Positions 24,526-35,000 of a stretch of 64,000 nucleotides of DNA are shown here, one piece after another (the stretch's first letter is position 1; each line of letters begins with the position of its first letter). Where the stretch lies: positions 45,533,893 through 45,597,892 of the forward strand of contig CM068544.1 of assembly GCA_035048495.1 (NCBI GenBank), in the 5' to 3' direction. Under the pieces are notes generated by a model. It was not told the origin of the DNA. It saw only the letters and a program-made list of their open reading frames with translations, and made no database searches. The translations under genes were made by a program, and so were the position numbers. Source of the stretch: Euptelea pleiosperma. Taxonomy: Eukaryota > Streptophyta > Magnoliopsida > Ranunculales > Eupteleaceae.

Positions 24526-25309
24526 TACCTTCATAACAAAATCAGTGGTCAACTCTGGTCAACACTGGTCAAATGACAGTGGACCGAGCAATAAGGGGGT
24601 ATATCAGCTTTTTAAAAATTAAATGTGGGGGGTATGTCAAAAATTCCCTAGATTATATTATACTAAAATTACATTATATATATATATATAGGATTAAAAA
24701 AGTAATAAACCCGAAGTCCTCACTTATTGATATTTTGACGCTCAGGAGTCTTTTGGACCTTGTTTTAGCCGCATCGGGACAAGACGGAGAATCTAGGAAA
24801 AGTGAAGGTTACACGTTATACGCGTGTTAGGTGTATGTGCGTTTCCACCATCTTATATAGTTTTTCACCATTAAACTTATAAAAAAAAAAAAAAGGCTAA
24901 GAAGATATAAATGAAGTAAAGAAAAAATGTGTATTATTGAGTGACACAAAGCAAGTGGGTGTTTCACAAAGTGGAGAGTATTTCTTTCCACCTTTATTTT
25001 AAGACATGGCATATAGTGTCCTTTGACCTCTCAAAGTGCCGGTCCATATCGTTAAGGTAGGTAAGCAAGCATGTTTTAAATTTTAATATGAAATTATATA
25101 CTGTATCTGATGCTTCCCAAGACTATTGACGATCATGCTCCTTATATGCCGTACACGTGTATTACTTGCTGGGTCACCGTTGAATGTCAAAACTCTAAAA
25201 TAACATGGATCCAAGACTGAATGGGCCGTCCAAAGATTGGGAAATGACATGTTTCATCAGGTGATCAGATAGGAGCATCAGTCTATGTGCACCTATAGAG
25301 CATCCATCA

Positions 25310-25344
<35 letters not shown>

Positions 25345-25470
25345 ATTATTATAAAGCAAAATACCGGTGGTGCCATCCATGGTTGTCACAATTAAAGGTC
25401 TCTCTACATTCAAAGGCAACACCTTCCCTCCTTAATGCCCCTTCAGAGTTCTAGTTGCCCAGCACGCCCA
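24526..25470. other. Gene-free spacer with microsatellites
   Basis: Contains a (TA)n run near 24673-24691 and a (TATC)n/(CTAT)n microsatellite at about 25309-25344. No coding potential recognised. Confidence 0.6.
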
Positions 25471-25474
25471 GGAC

Positions 25475-25770
25475 AATAGTATAAGCCACGTAACACACTC
25501 TTAGAGATCACTGACCGTATGGATGTTTGTCCCATTCCTAGGTGGACCTATAAACCAAATATCAGTCTGACTATTAATTTCAAACCTTTGGATCTGAGTA
25601 CCCCAAATAATAGTTGAAATCTATGGTTAAAAATCAACCTATGAAAATGACTCCAATTAAATCCTTAAAAACCACTAATCAGGCTGATTTTTTGTATATA
25701 GGTCCACTTAGGGATGGGCCAAACATCAATATGGTCAGTGATCTCTATGAGTGAGCCACAAGTAAGGTGC
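25475..25770. mobile_element. PAL-1 MITE
   Basis: Both arms present: TATAAGCCACGTAACACACT and CACTGACCGTATGGATGTTT on the left; CATCAATATGGTCAGTGATC on the right. Not seen in copy B, so probably inserted after duplication. Confidence 0.65.
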
Positions 25771-25891
25771 ACATGCAGCGCACGTGGTGTTCCCATAGCG
25801 TATATAAGCATATTTCTTTAAGGAGGACGTCCTCCCTAATGTGTACACTACTGTTAAATGGTCATTGCAATTTTGATTGTGTTGTGTGAAT

Positions 25892-26257
25892 CATGGTTTT
25901 AAAAACGGCCATTTAAACGGTTTTAACTGCCGTTTAAACAGTAATGCCCCAAGCCTGTTTCCGTTAGAACCGTTTAAACACATTTTATAGTTTTTGAATA
26001 AAACGGCTATTTTTTGTTTTAACGGCCGTTAAAATCGTTTATACAACTGTTTAATTCTGAAAAATTTTGTGAAAAAACAACCGTTAAATTCGTTAAATTA
26101 TCTTTTTTTTTTAATTTTCAAATTTCAAAATTTGAATTTCAGCGCCATTTTTCCGTTAAAATCCGTTAAATTCTATTTTGCCCTTGGCCATTTCAATCCG
26201 TTTTAACGGTAACGCCCCAGTCCATTTAACCGTTAAAACGGCCTCCTTTAAACCTTG
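25892..26257. mobile_element. hAT-type MITE (CATGGTTTTAAAA...TTTAAACCTTG) with 8-bp TSD, copy A only
   Basis: 366 bp, rich in GTTTAAACGG/CCGTTTAAAC motifs. Ends CATGGTTTTAAAA and CCTTTAAACCTTG are imperfect inverted repeats. An exact 8-bp duplication GTGTGAAT (25884-25891 and 26258-26265) is the hAT hallmark. Copy B has the unoccupied sequence GTGTTGTGTGAATCACGAGG near 62977-62996. Confidence 0.85.
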
Positions 26258-26374
26258 GTGTGAATCGACTATCGAACGAGTGGACTAAGGAGTACATACT
26301 CCCCAAGACACCACCACAACCTCTTTCTCCAAAATAAAATGCAAGAAACTGAATAAAAGGGAATGTAATGTAAG

Positions 26375-26602
26375 TTTTTTTTTTCTTTAGTCACCATCTG
26401 TGGGGCCCTCCCACAGATTAGCAGGTGAAACCTGCCCGGACCCGGTCAAGCCGGTAAAGGGGAGCTCAAAGGAGGAAATCTATGAGGATTTCTACTCCTC
26501 GCACACTGCTCAAAGGAGGAAATTTACCTGTGTGGGTTTGACCCCACGACCTCTGGAAAGAGGTGGATACACACCAACCATTTGAGCTGCCATGTTGGGT
26601 GT
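26375..26602 (-). mobile_element. tRNA-derived SINE
   Basis: Read on the minus strand: a head with polymerase III A-box-like GGCAGCTCAAATGG (from about 26592) and B-box-like GGGTCAAACCC (about 26541), a body, then an A-rich tail (T-run at 26375-26384 on plus). Flanking duplication GGAATGTAATGTAAG (26360-26374) and GGAATCTAATGTAAG (26603-26617), one mismatch. The matching site in copy B (about 63090) is empty. Confidence 0.75.
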
Positions 26603-26629
26603 GGAATCTAATGTAAGTTGGAACGACTA

Positions 26630-27008
26630 AAACTTGCCTCACCGCTGGTCAGTGACTGTCACCAATAGTACGAGCCACGTGGCATATTTTTAGAGTACGC
26701 TAATCATATAGATGTTTGGCCAATCCTTAGGTGGACCTACAAACCAAAAAACAACCTGATTAGTGATTTATAAGCGTTGAAATATTGGAGTCATCTTCAT
26801 GGGTTGAATTTAACCGTAAGAATTTGAGCAACATTTGGGGTACAAGATAGAAAGGTTTTAAATCACTAATCAAACTGATTTTTTTGTTTGTTGGTCCACC
26901 TAGGGATTGGCCAAACATGCATACAGGCATTATCTTCTAAAAATGTGCCACATGGCACATATTGTGGGTGGTCAGGGTTTCCCTGAGCGTAGCTGGTCAG
27001 GCAAGTTT
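26630..27008. mobile_element. PAL-1 MITE with long outer arms
   Basis: Outer arms AACTTGCCTCACC and GGTCAGGCAAGTT extend the usual PAL-1 palindrome (GAGCCACGTGGCATA left, TGCCACATGGCACATATTGT right). Absent from copy B. Confidence 0.65.
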
Positions 27009-27215
27009 TTCTCAGTTGGAAGATTGGAAGTATGTATTCATTATTAATTTAGCAAATGAAGAATGGTGTGAAGCCGTGTTTAGAGAATATTAGAGGTGGT
27101 AGTTGTGGAGTGGTGGGACCATGGGAGTGGGAGTCCACTTAGACTTAGTTGGATCTTTTCACGTCAACGATAACCATGTATTGTCGTGAGGAAAGTTGTA
27201 GTTTAATGGTCTCGA

Positions 27216-27644
27216 CACCAAAAAAGATTATCAAAGAGAATCGATTAGTCACCGATCTTATTCCACCGTCACTACCTATTCGATGGAGACCTTCATGAGA
27301 TGACTCAAAACTCACAAAACACTCGAAAGCGAACTCTGACCTCCCTGATTAACGCACTCATTCGCCTATAATACGCCCCCTGCTTTTATTTTCATTTCAC
27401 TGTTTGACTGGCTGCTGGCCTGCGCAACTACCCAAGGGGGTAGTTTGCGAGTAAAACTTGTATCACACGAAATTGTAAATCACACAAAACACAGCCAATG
27501 AGTTCTCGGCACGTACACAAGTGCTTTTACAACGTACCGATGTGCTTTTTTTAGGTATACGTGCCGAGAACTCATTCGCTGTGTTTTGTGTGATTTGCAA
27601 TCCCATTGTGACAGAAGTTTTACTCGTAGTTTGCATGGCCAAAA
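27216..27644. other. Spacer with an inverted repeat
   Basis: CAATGAGTTCTCGGCACGTA (about 27496) is mirrored by TACGTGCCGAGAACTCATTC (about 27558), with AATCACACAAAACAC and GTGTTTTGTGTGATT further out; probably another small MITE, about 27440-27630. No gene. Confidence 0.5.
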
Positions 27645-27885
27645 ATGCCACGAGGCACTCTTTCCGCCCCACATTATGTGGCTCACGCGTTGGTGGACCG
27701 AGTCACCAAAAATCAGCCTGATTGGTGATTTCTTGTTACTGGATTCTAGCATTTTTTTTCATAACGGGCTTGGTAAACAGCCTAGTGGAAGAAAAACATT
27801 GGGTTTCTAGCCCATGACGAAAAAAGTGAGGTTCAAATCCAATGGCTAGGAATCTCCAATCGTGCGAATTTTTTGTGTCTGGCTC

Positions 27886-27992
27886 CAGAGCGGATTTTGT
27901 TTAGGGGTGGGGTAGATTAGGAAGTAATTATTTTTTTTTAAGAGTTTTCAAAAGTTGAGGGCCCCCCTGGCCCCTTCCTGGCTCCGCCACTG
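27886..27992. mobile_element. 107-bp hAT-type MITE nested in the PAL element
   Basis: Right end CCGCCACTG and left end CAGAGCGG match the common hAT terminus CAGNGGCGG. Eight-base flanks TCTGGCTC (27878-27885) and TCTGGGTC (27993-28000) differ at one base. Confidence 0.65.
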
Positions 27993-28020
27993 TCTGGGTC
28001 CACAAATGGGTGGGCCAAAC

Positions 28021-28365
28021 CATGATTTAAAAGATGGCCATCATAATGGTAACAACCCGTTACGTTATTTTCGATTAATGTGACAGCGGCCGTTGTAATA
28101 TCATCTGTTATTCATTAACGTTTTAAAATAATTATTTTCTATTATTTTTCGTTATTTTCCATTGTTTGTTCATTGTTATTTGAATTACAAATTTAAAATC
28201 CGTTATAACTGATATAGCGATCCATATTTGTGAATGTAATAAAAATATTATTTTCATTCTAATATTTCTTCTTTTTTGTCCATTAAAATATCGGGGCGTT
28301 ATAATACGAATAGCGTTAACATCCCCTGTCCGTTATACTGTTATAACGGTCCATTTATAACCTTG
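28021..28365. mobile_element. hAT-type MITE (CATG...CCTTG) nested in the PAL element, 8-bp TSD
   Basis: 345 bp, related by its ends and CGTTAT/GTTATAACGG-rich interior to the element at 25892. Exact duplication GGCCAAAC at 28013-28020 and 28366-28373. Removal restores the PAL-type wording GGGCCAAACAGTCATAGGTC. Confidence 0.8.
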
Positions 28366-28420
28366 GGCCAAACAGTCATAGGTCCGTCAGCATGCCTTAA
28401 GAGAGTGCCACGTGACATGA

Positions 28421-28899
28421 ATCCAACTTTGCAACTCCATCCTGCTGACAAATACTTTTTTTTCCTTGTAAAATTTGGGGTATGGAATTTGTAAATATTT
28501 ACATTTTTTAACGAAAACGGATAAATTTGGAAGCTAACAGCGTTGCAAAAAACTAATGGTTGGAGATAAAAAGAGCATCATGACGTTACAAAATTGAAAC
28601 CAATGGGTGGTCGTTGTAAGAATGATGTATCTAAAAGACAATTGAGCTGTGCTAGTGTGGACCTGAGGTCAGTGATAAAAACTAAAAACTAAAATGGACC
28701 ACGGACCCAATGACGTGGACATCAGGTCTACGCCAAGTCTTGGGTCTATGGACTTGCGAGCAGTCAAATCGAGATGAGATTCTTTGCAATGGTGTACCCG
28801 CAGCAACACTACGTGACGGAGTTCCCTTTTGTAGGACAAATATTCCGAAAAATGATCTGACTCAATGGGCGAACAGGAGTAAACCTCCGCTCCCGGTGT
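28421..28899. other. Spacer
   Basis: No gene. Ends with a segment (about 28848-28877) repeated directly at about 29282-29311, on the other side of the next palindromic element. Confidence 0.5.
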
Positions 28900-29260
28900 G
28901 AGCAGCGAAGCCGATCACTGCCCACAATACAAGCCATGTGGCATACTCTTAGTGGGTGCTGACCGTATGGATGTTTGGCCAATCACTAGGTGGACCTACA
29001 AACCAAAAATAACCTGATCAGTGATTTCTGACGTTGGATTGAAGTTATTTTCGTGGGTTGATTTTAACCGTAGGAATTTGAGCATTATTGAGCGTTATTT
29101 GGGTGCAAAGATCCAAAGGTGGTAAATCACTAATCAGGCTGATTTTTGATTTGCAGGTCTACCGATGGACTGGATAAACATCCATTCGGTCAGCGCCCTC
29201 TAAGAGTGTGCCACGTGGCTCGTATTGTGGGCTGTGATCGGCTTCGCTCAGAGCATGGTA
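28900..29260. mobile_element. PAL-1 MITE with extended arms
   Basis: Outer arms AGCGAAGCCGATCACTGCCC and GGGCTGTGATCGGCTTCGCT; inner TGCTGACCGTATGGATGTTT against AACATCCATTCGGTCAGCGC. Flanked by roughly 30-bp direct repeats containing AAATGATCTGACTCAATGGG. Confidence 0.7.
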
Positions 29261-30164
29261 TGAGCGAAGGTTTACTATCCTAAAAATGATCTGACTCAAT
29301 GGGGGAACAGGCAGCGGGACACATCTGAGTGTGCGCACCATACTCGAGGTGCTAACACATTATATGTGCGGCATTGATTCCTGGGAGAATCAAGCGCATG
29401 GTGTGCATGAGACACACCTTATAATTCACTATTATATAAATTCAAACAACTAAAAAAGAGGCTTAAGTTCGTAATGGGCAAAGTTTGAGGAAAAAAGAAG
29501 GGGGAAATTGTAATGGGCGAACACATTCCATCCGTCGGGACTGATTGTCCTTCAAAATCTTATTTAACCCTTCAAACGAAAGTAGGACGGTGGGGATTCT
29601 AAGAATACAAGTTTGGTCGGGACGGGATTTGCATTAACCAGTATCAAAATCGAGCCTCTAAAGGCCGAGATTGACTTGGGCCTGTAATGGAACAATATGT
29701 CCAAGGTTGAAGCCCAGCACATGACAATTTCGCGAGTCTTGCGTTTGGTAAATCTTAGACCATGCTTGGTTCAATGCAAATCGGATGCAATGCACTCACT
29801 TGCCACAGTTTGTCTTAAAAGTGGTTAGTTGGGGGCGTGCAAGTCCTCGCCAAGCCCTTACAAACTCTTTAAGAAAATGGATGCAAGAATGTGCAGCCCA
29901 AAAACTGTGGTAATTGACTGCAATAGTGCAAAATGCATCCCAGTGCAACGAACCAAGCAGGGCCTTAATTTCAGTATAGAAAGCTTAAAGTGCATAAAGC
30001 TTAATTATTTAAGTCTTTTAGATTGTTTGATAAAGGTCTTATGTCTGCAAATTAAGTCCAGGGAATTATAGGAAATTTCAAAATGTTTATGAGGACATTG
30101 TTATAAGTTTTTTTTAAGGAGAAAGCTTTCATAAAAGGGTTGGGCTCCGTTGACTGATAAAATG
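29261..30164. other. Spacer, nothing recognised
   Basis: Short frames only. No recognisable domain, RNA or repeat. Confidence 0.5.
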
Positions 30165-30470
30165 ACAGGGACATAATATAAGCCAGGCGTCACACTGTTA
30201 CAGGACACTTACCGTACGGATGTTTGTCCTATTCCATGGTGGACCTACAAACCAAAAATCAACCTGATTAGTGATTTATAAGTGTTGGATCTTTGTACCT
30301 CAAATACTGCTCAAATTCCCACAGTTGAGATCAGCCCATGAAAATAAGTCCAATCCAAAGCCTACAAATCACTAATCAGGACCATGGGATAGGACAAACA
30401 TCCATACGGTCAGAGTCCTGTAACAGTGTGCCACGTGGCTTATATTGTGTCCCTGTCATTTTGTCATTTT
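30165..30470. mobile_element. PAL-1 MITE
   Basis: Outer arms AAATGACAGGGACATAATAT and ATATTGTGTCCCTGTCATTT; GTTACAGGACACTTACCGTA left, GGTCAGAGTCCTGTAACAGT right. Confidence 0.7.
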
Positions 30471-30493
30471 AGAAAATGGCATTTTAGATATGG

Positions 30494-30885
30494 AAAAAGA
30501 TGTAACAACATATGCATGAAACTGTTCATTTGCGGAAGCAGCATTTTTGGTAGTCACGGCTGCCATCTGGGCCCACTGACCGCTTGGATGTTTATCCCAC
30601 CCCTTGGTGGATATACATACCAAAAATCACCTTGATTGTTAATCTACGACCATTAGATTTTAACACGTTTTAGCACCATTTAAGGCGTTCTTATAGCCGT
30701 TGAATATAACCATTTTTTGAGTACTAAAACCAACGGCTAAAAATCATTAAACAAGCTGAATTTCTGTACGAATGTCTATTAAAGGGTCCGCTAAACATCC
30801 ATGCGGTCAGTGGGCCCAGATGGCAGTGGTGACTACCAAAACTGTCGCTTCCACAAATGAAAAGATCTCAGGTATACCTTGTTAC
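30494..30885. mobile_element. PAL-3 subfamily MITE
   Basis: Arms TTTTTGGTAGTCACGGCTGC and TGGTGACTACCAAAACTGTC, with GGGCCCACTGACCG left and CGGTCAGTGGGCCC right. Same inner layout as PAL-1 but a different outer arm. A second, interrupted member lies at about 45000-45675. Confidence 0.65.
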
Positions 30886-32055
30886 ATTGACCCTTTAGAT
30901 ATTAGTAAAGAATCTTAGAATCTTTTTAAAGATTTTTTCACTTACTGGATGAAGGGAGGATGACTTAAAAAACACTTAAAAAAAAACTCATTGAAATTCT
31001 GACATTCTGAATTTAAGTCAGTTACCAAACGGTCAAATGGGCCATTAAGGTCCGAATGACTTAATTTCAGAGTTAAATCCTGAAATTAAGTTTTACCAAA
31101 CGCAACAGCCTAACTTGGGTCTGGTGTGTACACGCCCACTACCCATCCAAGCAGTTTATGCGGCAATTTGCTTTATTAAATATCTTCAATAAAAGCAAAT
31201 TTGTCTGTTCACTAGGAGGGCACCCTTTGTCAAAAAATAGGGGCGCCAAAATCATTTTTCCAAATCAATGGGGATTCTGCACCGCAGATTAGAAAATGGA
31301 AATCTCACACCAAAGAGGAGACTGATCCTGAATTGAGCTACCCAACTGCCCGGAGGATAAGTTGTGTTACAGACCTGCGTCGCTGGAGAAACGGAGTTAC
31401 AGAATAGGGAAAACAAAAGGAAAGAAAGAAAATGAGTCAAATAACCATACATTTATGCATTGGAAAAAGAAAGCCAGTATATTTTGGTTCGAAAAAGAAA
31501 AAAAAAGTGGATTCACATAAAATCAACAAAGAAACATCCAATTGAACAAGGGATCAATCCAACAACACTTTTAACCCTGTCCCCAGAAATATAATTTTCC
31601 TATCAGTTCTCAATGGCTTACATTTGATATCCACATCTTGTTTTCAAATCAAAATGAACACTGACATTGCAATTCTTTCACTTATACATGTTAAACTCTA
31701 CCATGGTATTCAACTTGAAAGGCTAAGCTTACCCATAAAATAAAATAAAAACAAAGAAACATATAAAAAAAACTTGGAAGGTTTACATGGAGAAAGTATT
31801 AAAGCACAATCCATATATAAAAAAGATAGGCAACCACTACAAATTCACTCCTGTATGTAATGAAGAAGAGTACAACACAAAAAAAGTTCACTCATACACT
31901 TGAGAGTCCCATAGGTAAATATAGTAACAGAAAACATACACAATATAGAAAAGAATAATACAATATGCCACTCATACAAGCCAAGAGCTTACTGCATATA
32001 AATAAGATGAAGAGTTTAAGTCCCTGAGTTTCTTAAAGATAGAAGATCCACTTGA
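30886..32055. other. Spacer and probable 3' UTR of the SSUH2-like gene
   Basis: The right part (about 31500-32055) is the likely 3' UTR on the minus strand. No other gene seen. Confidence 0.5.
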
Positions 32056-35000
32056 TTAAAGTCTCAACCAATCCAAGCAAGGGCAGAGTCCCCAACAAAA
32101 CCGAGATGGATAATAGTCCTTTAGGTACACCTCTCTGCTAAATCCGATGATATAGAAACTGAAGGATCGGTTCCGATGAGCCATGGTGACACGTGTGACT
32201 GGCACAACAGAGATGGCATGCCTCTCGCAGATGACCCTTGCTGTAGTTGGAACAGGAGATCTGTCTGCAATAACTTCTGAAGAGAAGTTGTTGAGGAAGA
32301 ATGAGTCAGCAAAGAAGGCGGGTGTGCACTGGAATGCCTGTGTGTTGCACAGCTGGACCCCTTTGGCTCTGTGGAACACCTCATCTGGAACTGAGGCTGC
32401 ACCACTTGTTGCACTTACTTTCCTGGTTGAAAGCGTCCTCCTGTACAGGCAACAAGTTGTTCTTCTTACTTATTGCATCTATGCACAGACGCATTATCTT
32501 TACAAATTTGTGGAACTTAGTGGGTATTTCTGCTTTGCATAGGTAAGGTATATCTGCATCACAAGATACTTACCATCTGACAACGGCGACATTGCGCTTG
32601 AGAAGAGCACCTCCCCCTCGACATGGTTCACATTTGATTAGCCCACGAGATCCACAACTTACACAAAGAAGCTTTCCCTTCCCCTTGCATTTCACACAGC
32701 TGCAGAAGCACAAAAGTGGTGGAGCATATGATTCATATGAAATTCCACGGAAGCTATCTACTAGCTACAATATTAAATAGCCAGTCAAACTGTAGATTCA
32801 TCAAGCAAAGGGGCTTGAACTGTGGTGATGTAAGAAATACACTTTTGGTCCTGACATCATAACACCAACTGTGGGATCCACAGTGTTGAAACCAGCAAGC
32901 AGACTTAAAAAGGTAATTAGCGAGCCACCTAATGTTCCAAATGAGCCCATTTTACATGTCAAACAAAAAATAAGCTCACATTGTGTCAGATCCATCTCTG
33001 TGAGCAATCAGACCCCTCCCATAACAAGCAGAGCACTGGATCATCTGATTTTCCTTGTAAAATCCAGATTCTTCAACAGCATTACACGCACGACACGGAA
33101 TCTCTCCTCGTCCTGCACAACCTGTAGTTTTTTCCCCAATAATACACTAGGATTTCAACAATATCCTCTATTATCATCAACAAATGACAACTGAAAGACT
33201 ACATAAAGAAAGAAACAATGACAATAACAATAGTATGAGGAATACTTGTCCCCAGGCAGGAGGACGTCCTTCTAACCCTGTGCCAAAAATGCAGGCTATC
33301 AAATGGACCCAGCATAGGAGATCTCCTAAGCTAAAAACTGCGTTGATTGGATGATCCTAGTCGTCAAGTAACTGAACAGTTTTCTGTCCGTCTAACAGAA
33401 TATGATTTCTCAGATGATTATGATAATTCAATTGGTGAGTTCTGAACATCCTGCATGTGCACCATGTGTACTGCACAAATAGGATGGACAGATTCCATCA
33501 TCACACCTAGAGTATCCAAGGTTTCCTCTCATAAAACTAATACTTCAATACAACAATGTTCTTTTGATTGGCACTGCAAAGTTGGGATACTTAACCAATG
33601 AAGGGCATTGAACATTAATCAAAAGCTTGTGTAAGAATTTTGTAAGTTTCAAAAGGGTCTTTAGGTCACTGCAAACAATCACAATTCATCGCCATCACAA
33701 GTTAAATTTTTTGTGATTAGTGGGTCATCCTGAAAAGTTGCAGGTGTTTTAAATTTTTCGATATTGATGGAATTGTGGTCATTTTGAAGAAGAAAAGAGT
33801 ACCTATGATGATAGGTCAAAATAATAGTTATACGGATCTGGCAGGTGATTAATTGTTTGAATTCCATAGACCCGAGATTGATGAATCCTTACCTGAGCAT
33901 TTCTCCGTAGCTTCAGAATGTGGAATTCTTGTCCGTGTTTCTTTCTGTGGTACAAATAGAAGAGGGAATTCAGACCTCAGATCCAATTCCCATACTCCAA
34001 GTTCAGGTCCATTATCCTTGCCATCTATTTTGCCATCAAGATATGGCTCTGTTTCTCTGATAGTTTCTCTCTCCTCTATGAAAGTTTCTAGAGTTCCCAC
34101 ATAGACATTGCAGTCTTCCACTGCACGTATTTTCCATGTCCGAGCTGGACGACTTCCCCAACAGCAACGATGCCCAACATGATCAATGAGTAACTCCCGT
34201 ATCTCCACCTCATCCAGGATTTGCCTATAATGTACATTAATACAGTAAGAGGGTTCTTGATTACCTGGTATAAAACTGTGGAGGTTGATAAAATGACAAG
34301 GATTCCATGAACAACCTCTACCATGAAAGGAGAAACTTAAAACAGAAATGGTATCCTGAGGTACATGTGACAGTTTACAAATGGAATAGCAGTGAATCTG
34401 GCACACATGCAGGAATCTGGGTTATCATTCAATGGATCCCACCAAGGAGATACCTATGCCAAAAATTGACATGGATTGGATGACTAAAATCATTTGATTG
34501 GTTCATATGGGCTTAGAAGATCTCCTAGGTGTGACCCATTTGTAGTTAGTCCCAATACCCTCCATGTTTGCAATGTACCAACCTTGTGTGGTGGTAGAAT
34601 ATCCTTCTGTCTATATTAGATTTCCTCTATATAGTTATATGAAGGAAATATTTCCCAGAACTACTCTGAAGCTAGGACAGAAAGGTCTCAAAGTTGTCAC
34701 ACAACCTTATTTTGTCAAACAGAGTTGTATGGGAGAGAGTGGGTAGGGTATAGGGAGTGGTGATGGTTGGGGTGTCTTGAGAATTGTGGAGCTAACCATG
34801 ACAGGACAAAAGGATATCAACTAGATACCAACGGTTAGCCATAGCAAACATAATTGGACAACATTTTGTGCCTTAAACACTTGAAACAGGAATAGAAAAG
34901 CAAACATGCCTGAAAACTAACAAGGTGGTCAACAAAGAACCTGTGCCACCTATAGATTGACAAGAAAGAAAATAAGGAAACAGAAACACAAAAATAATTT

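Larger units (their letters stand above)
11975..27215. repeat. Segmental duplication, copy A
   Basis: Direct-orientation counterpart of 50373-63225. Matching landmarks include GACAATTA followed by TATTTGAGGTACAAAAATA (A from about 11977, B from about 50374), GGTTGTGCATTTAGGTATTC (12245, 54849), the whole O-fucosyltransferase gene, its promoter, the right arm of a palindromic MITE (about 20.95 and 62.4 kb) and GCAAGAAAC...GAATAAA (26341, 63069). Copy A is longer because it gained several transposons after duplication. Confidence 0.88.
27645..28420. mobile_element. PAL-type MITE split by two nested hAT elements
   Basis: Left arm GCCACGAGGCACTCTTTCCG and AAATCAGCCTGATTGGTGAT; right arm GGGTCCACAAATGGGTGGGC, CAGTCATAGGTCCGTCAGCA and AGAGTGCCACGTGACATG. 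The right arm is interrupted at 27886-27992 and at 28021-28365. Confidence 0.65.
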
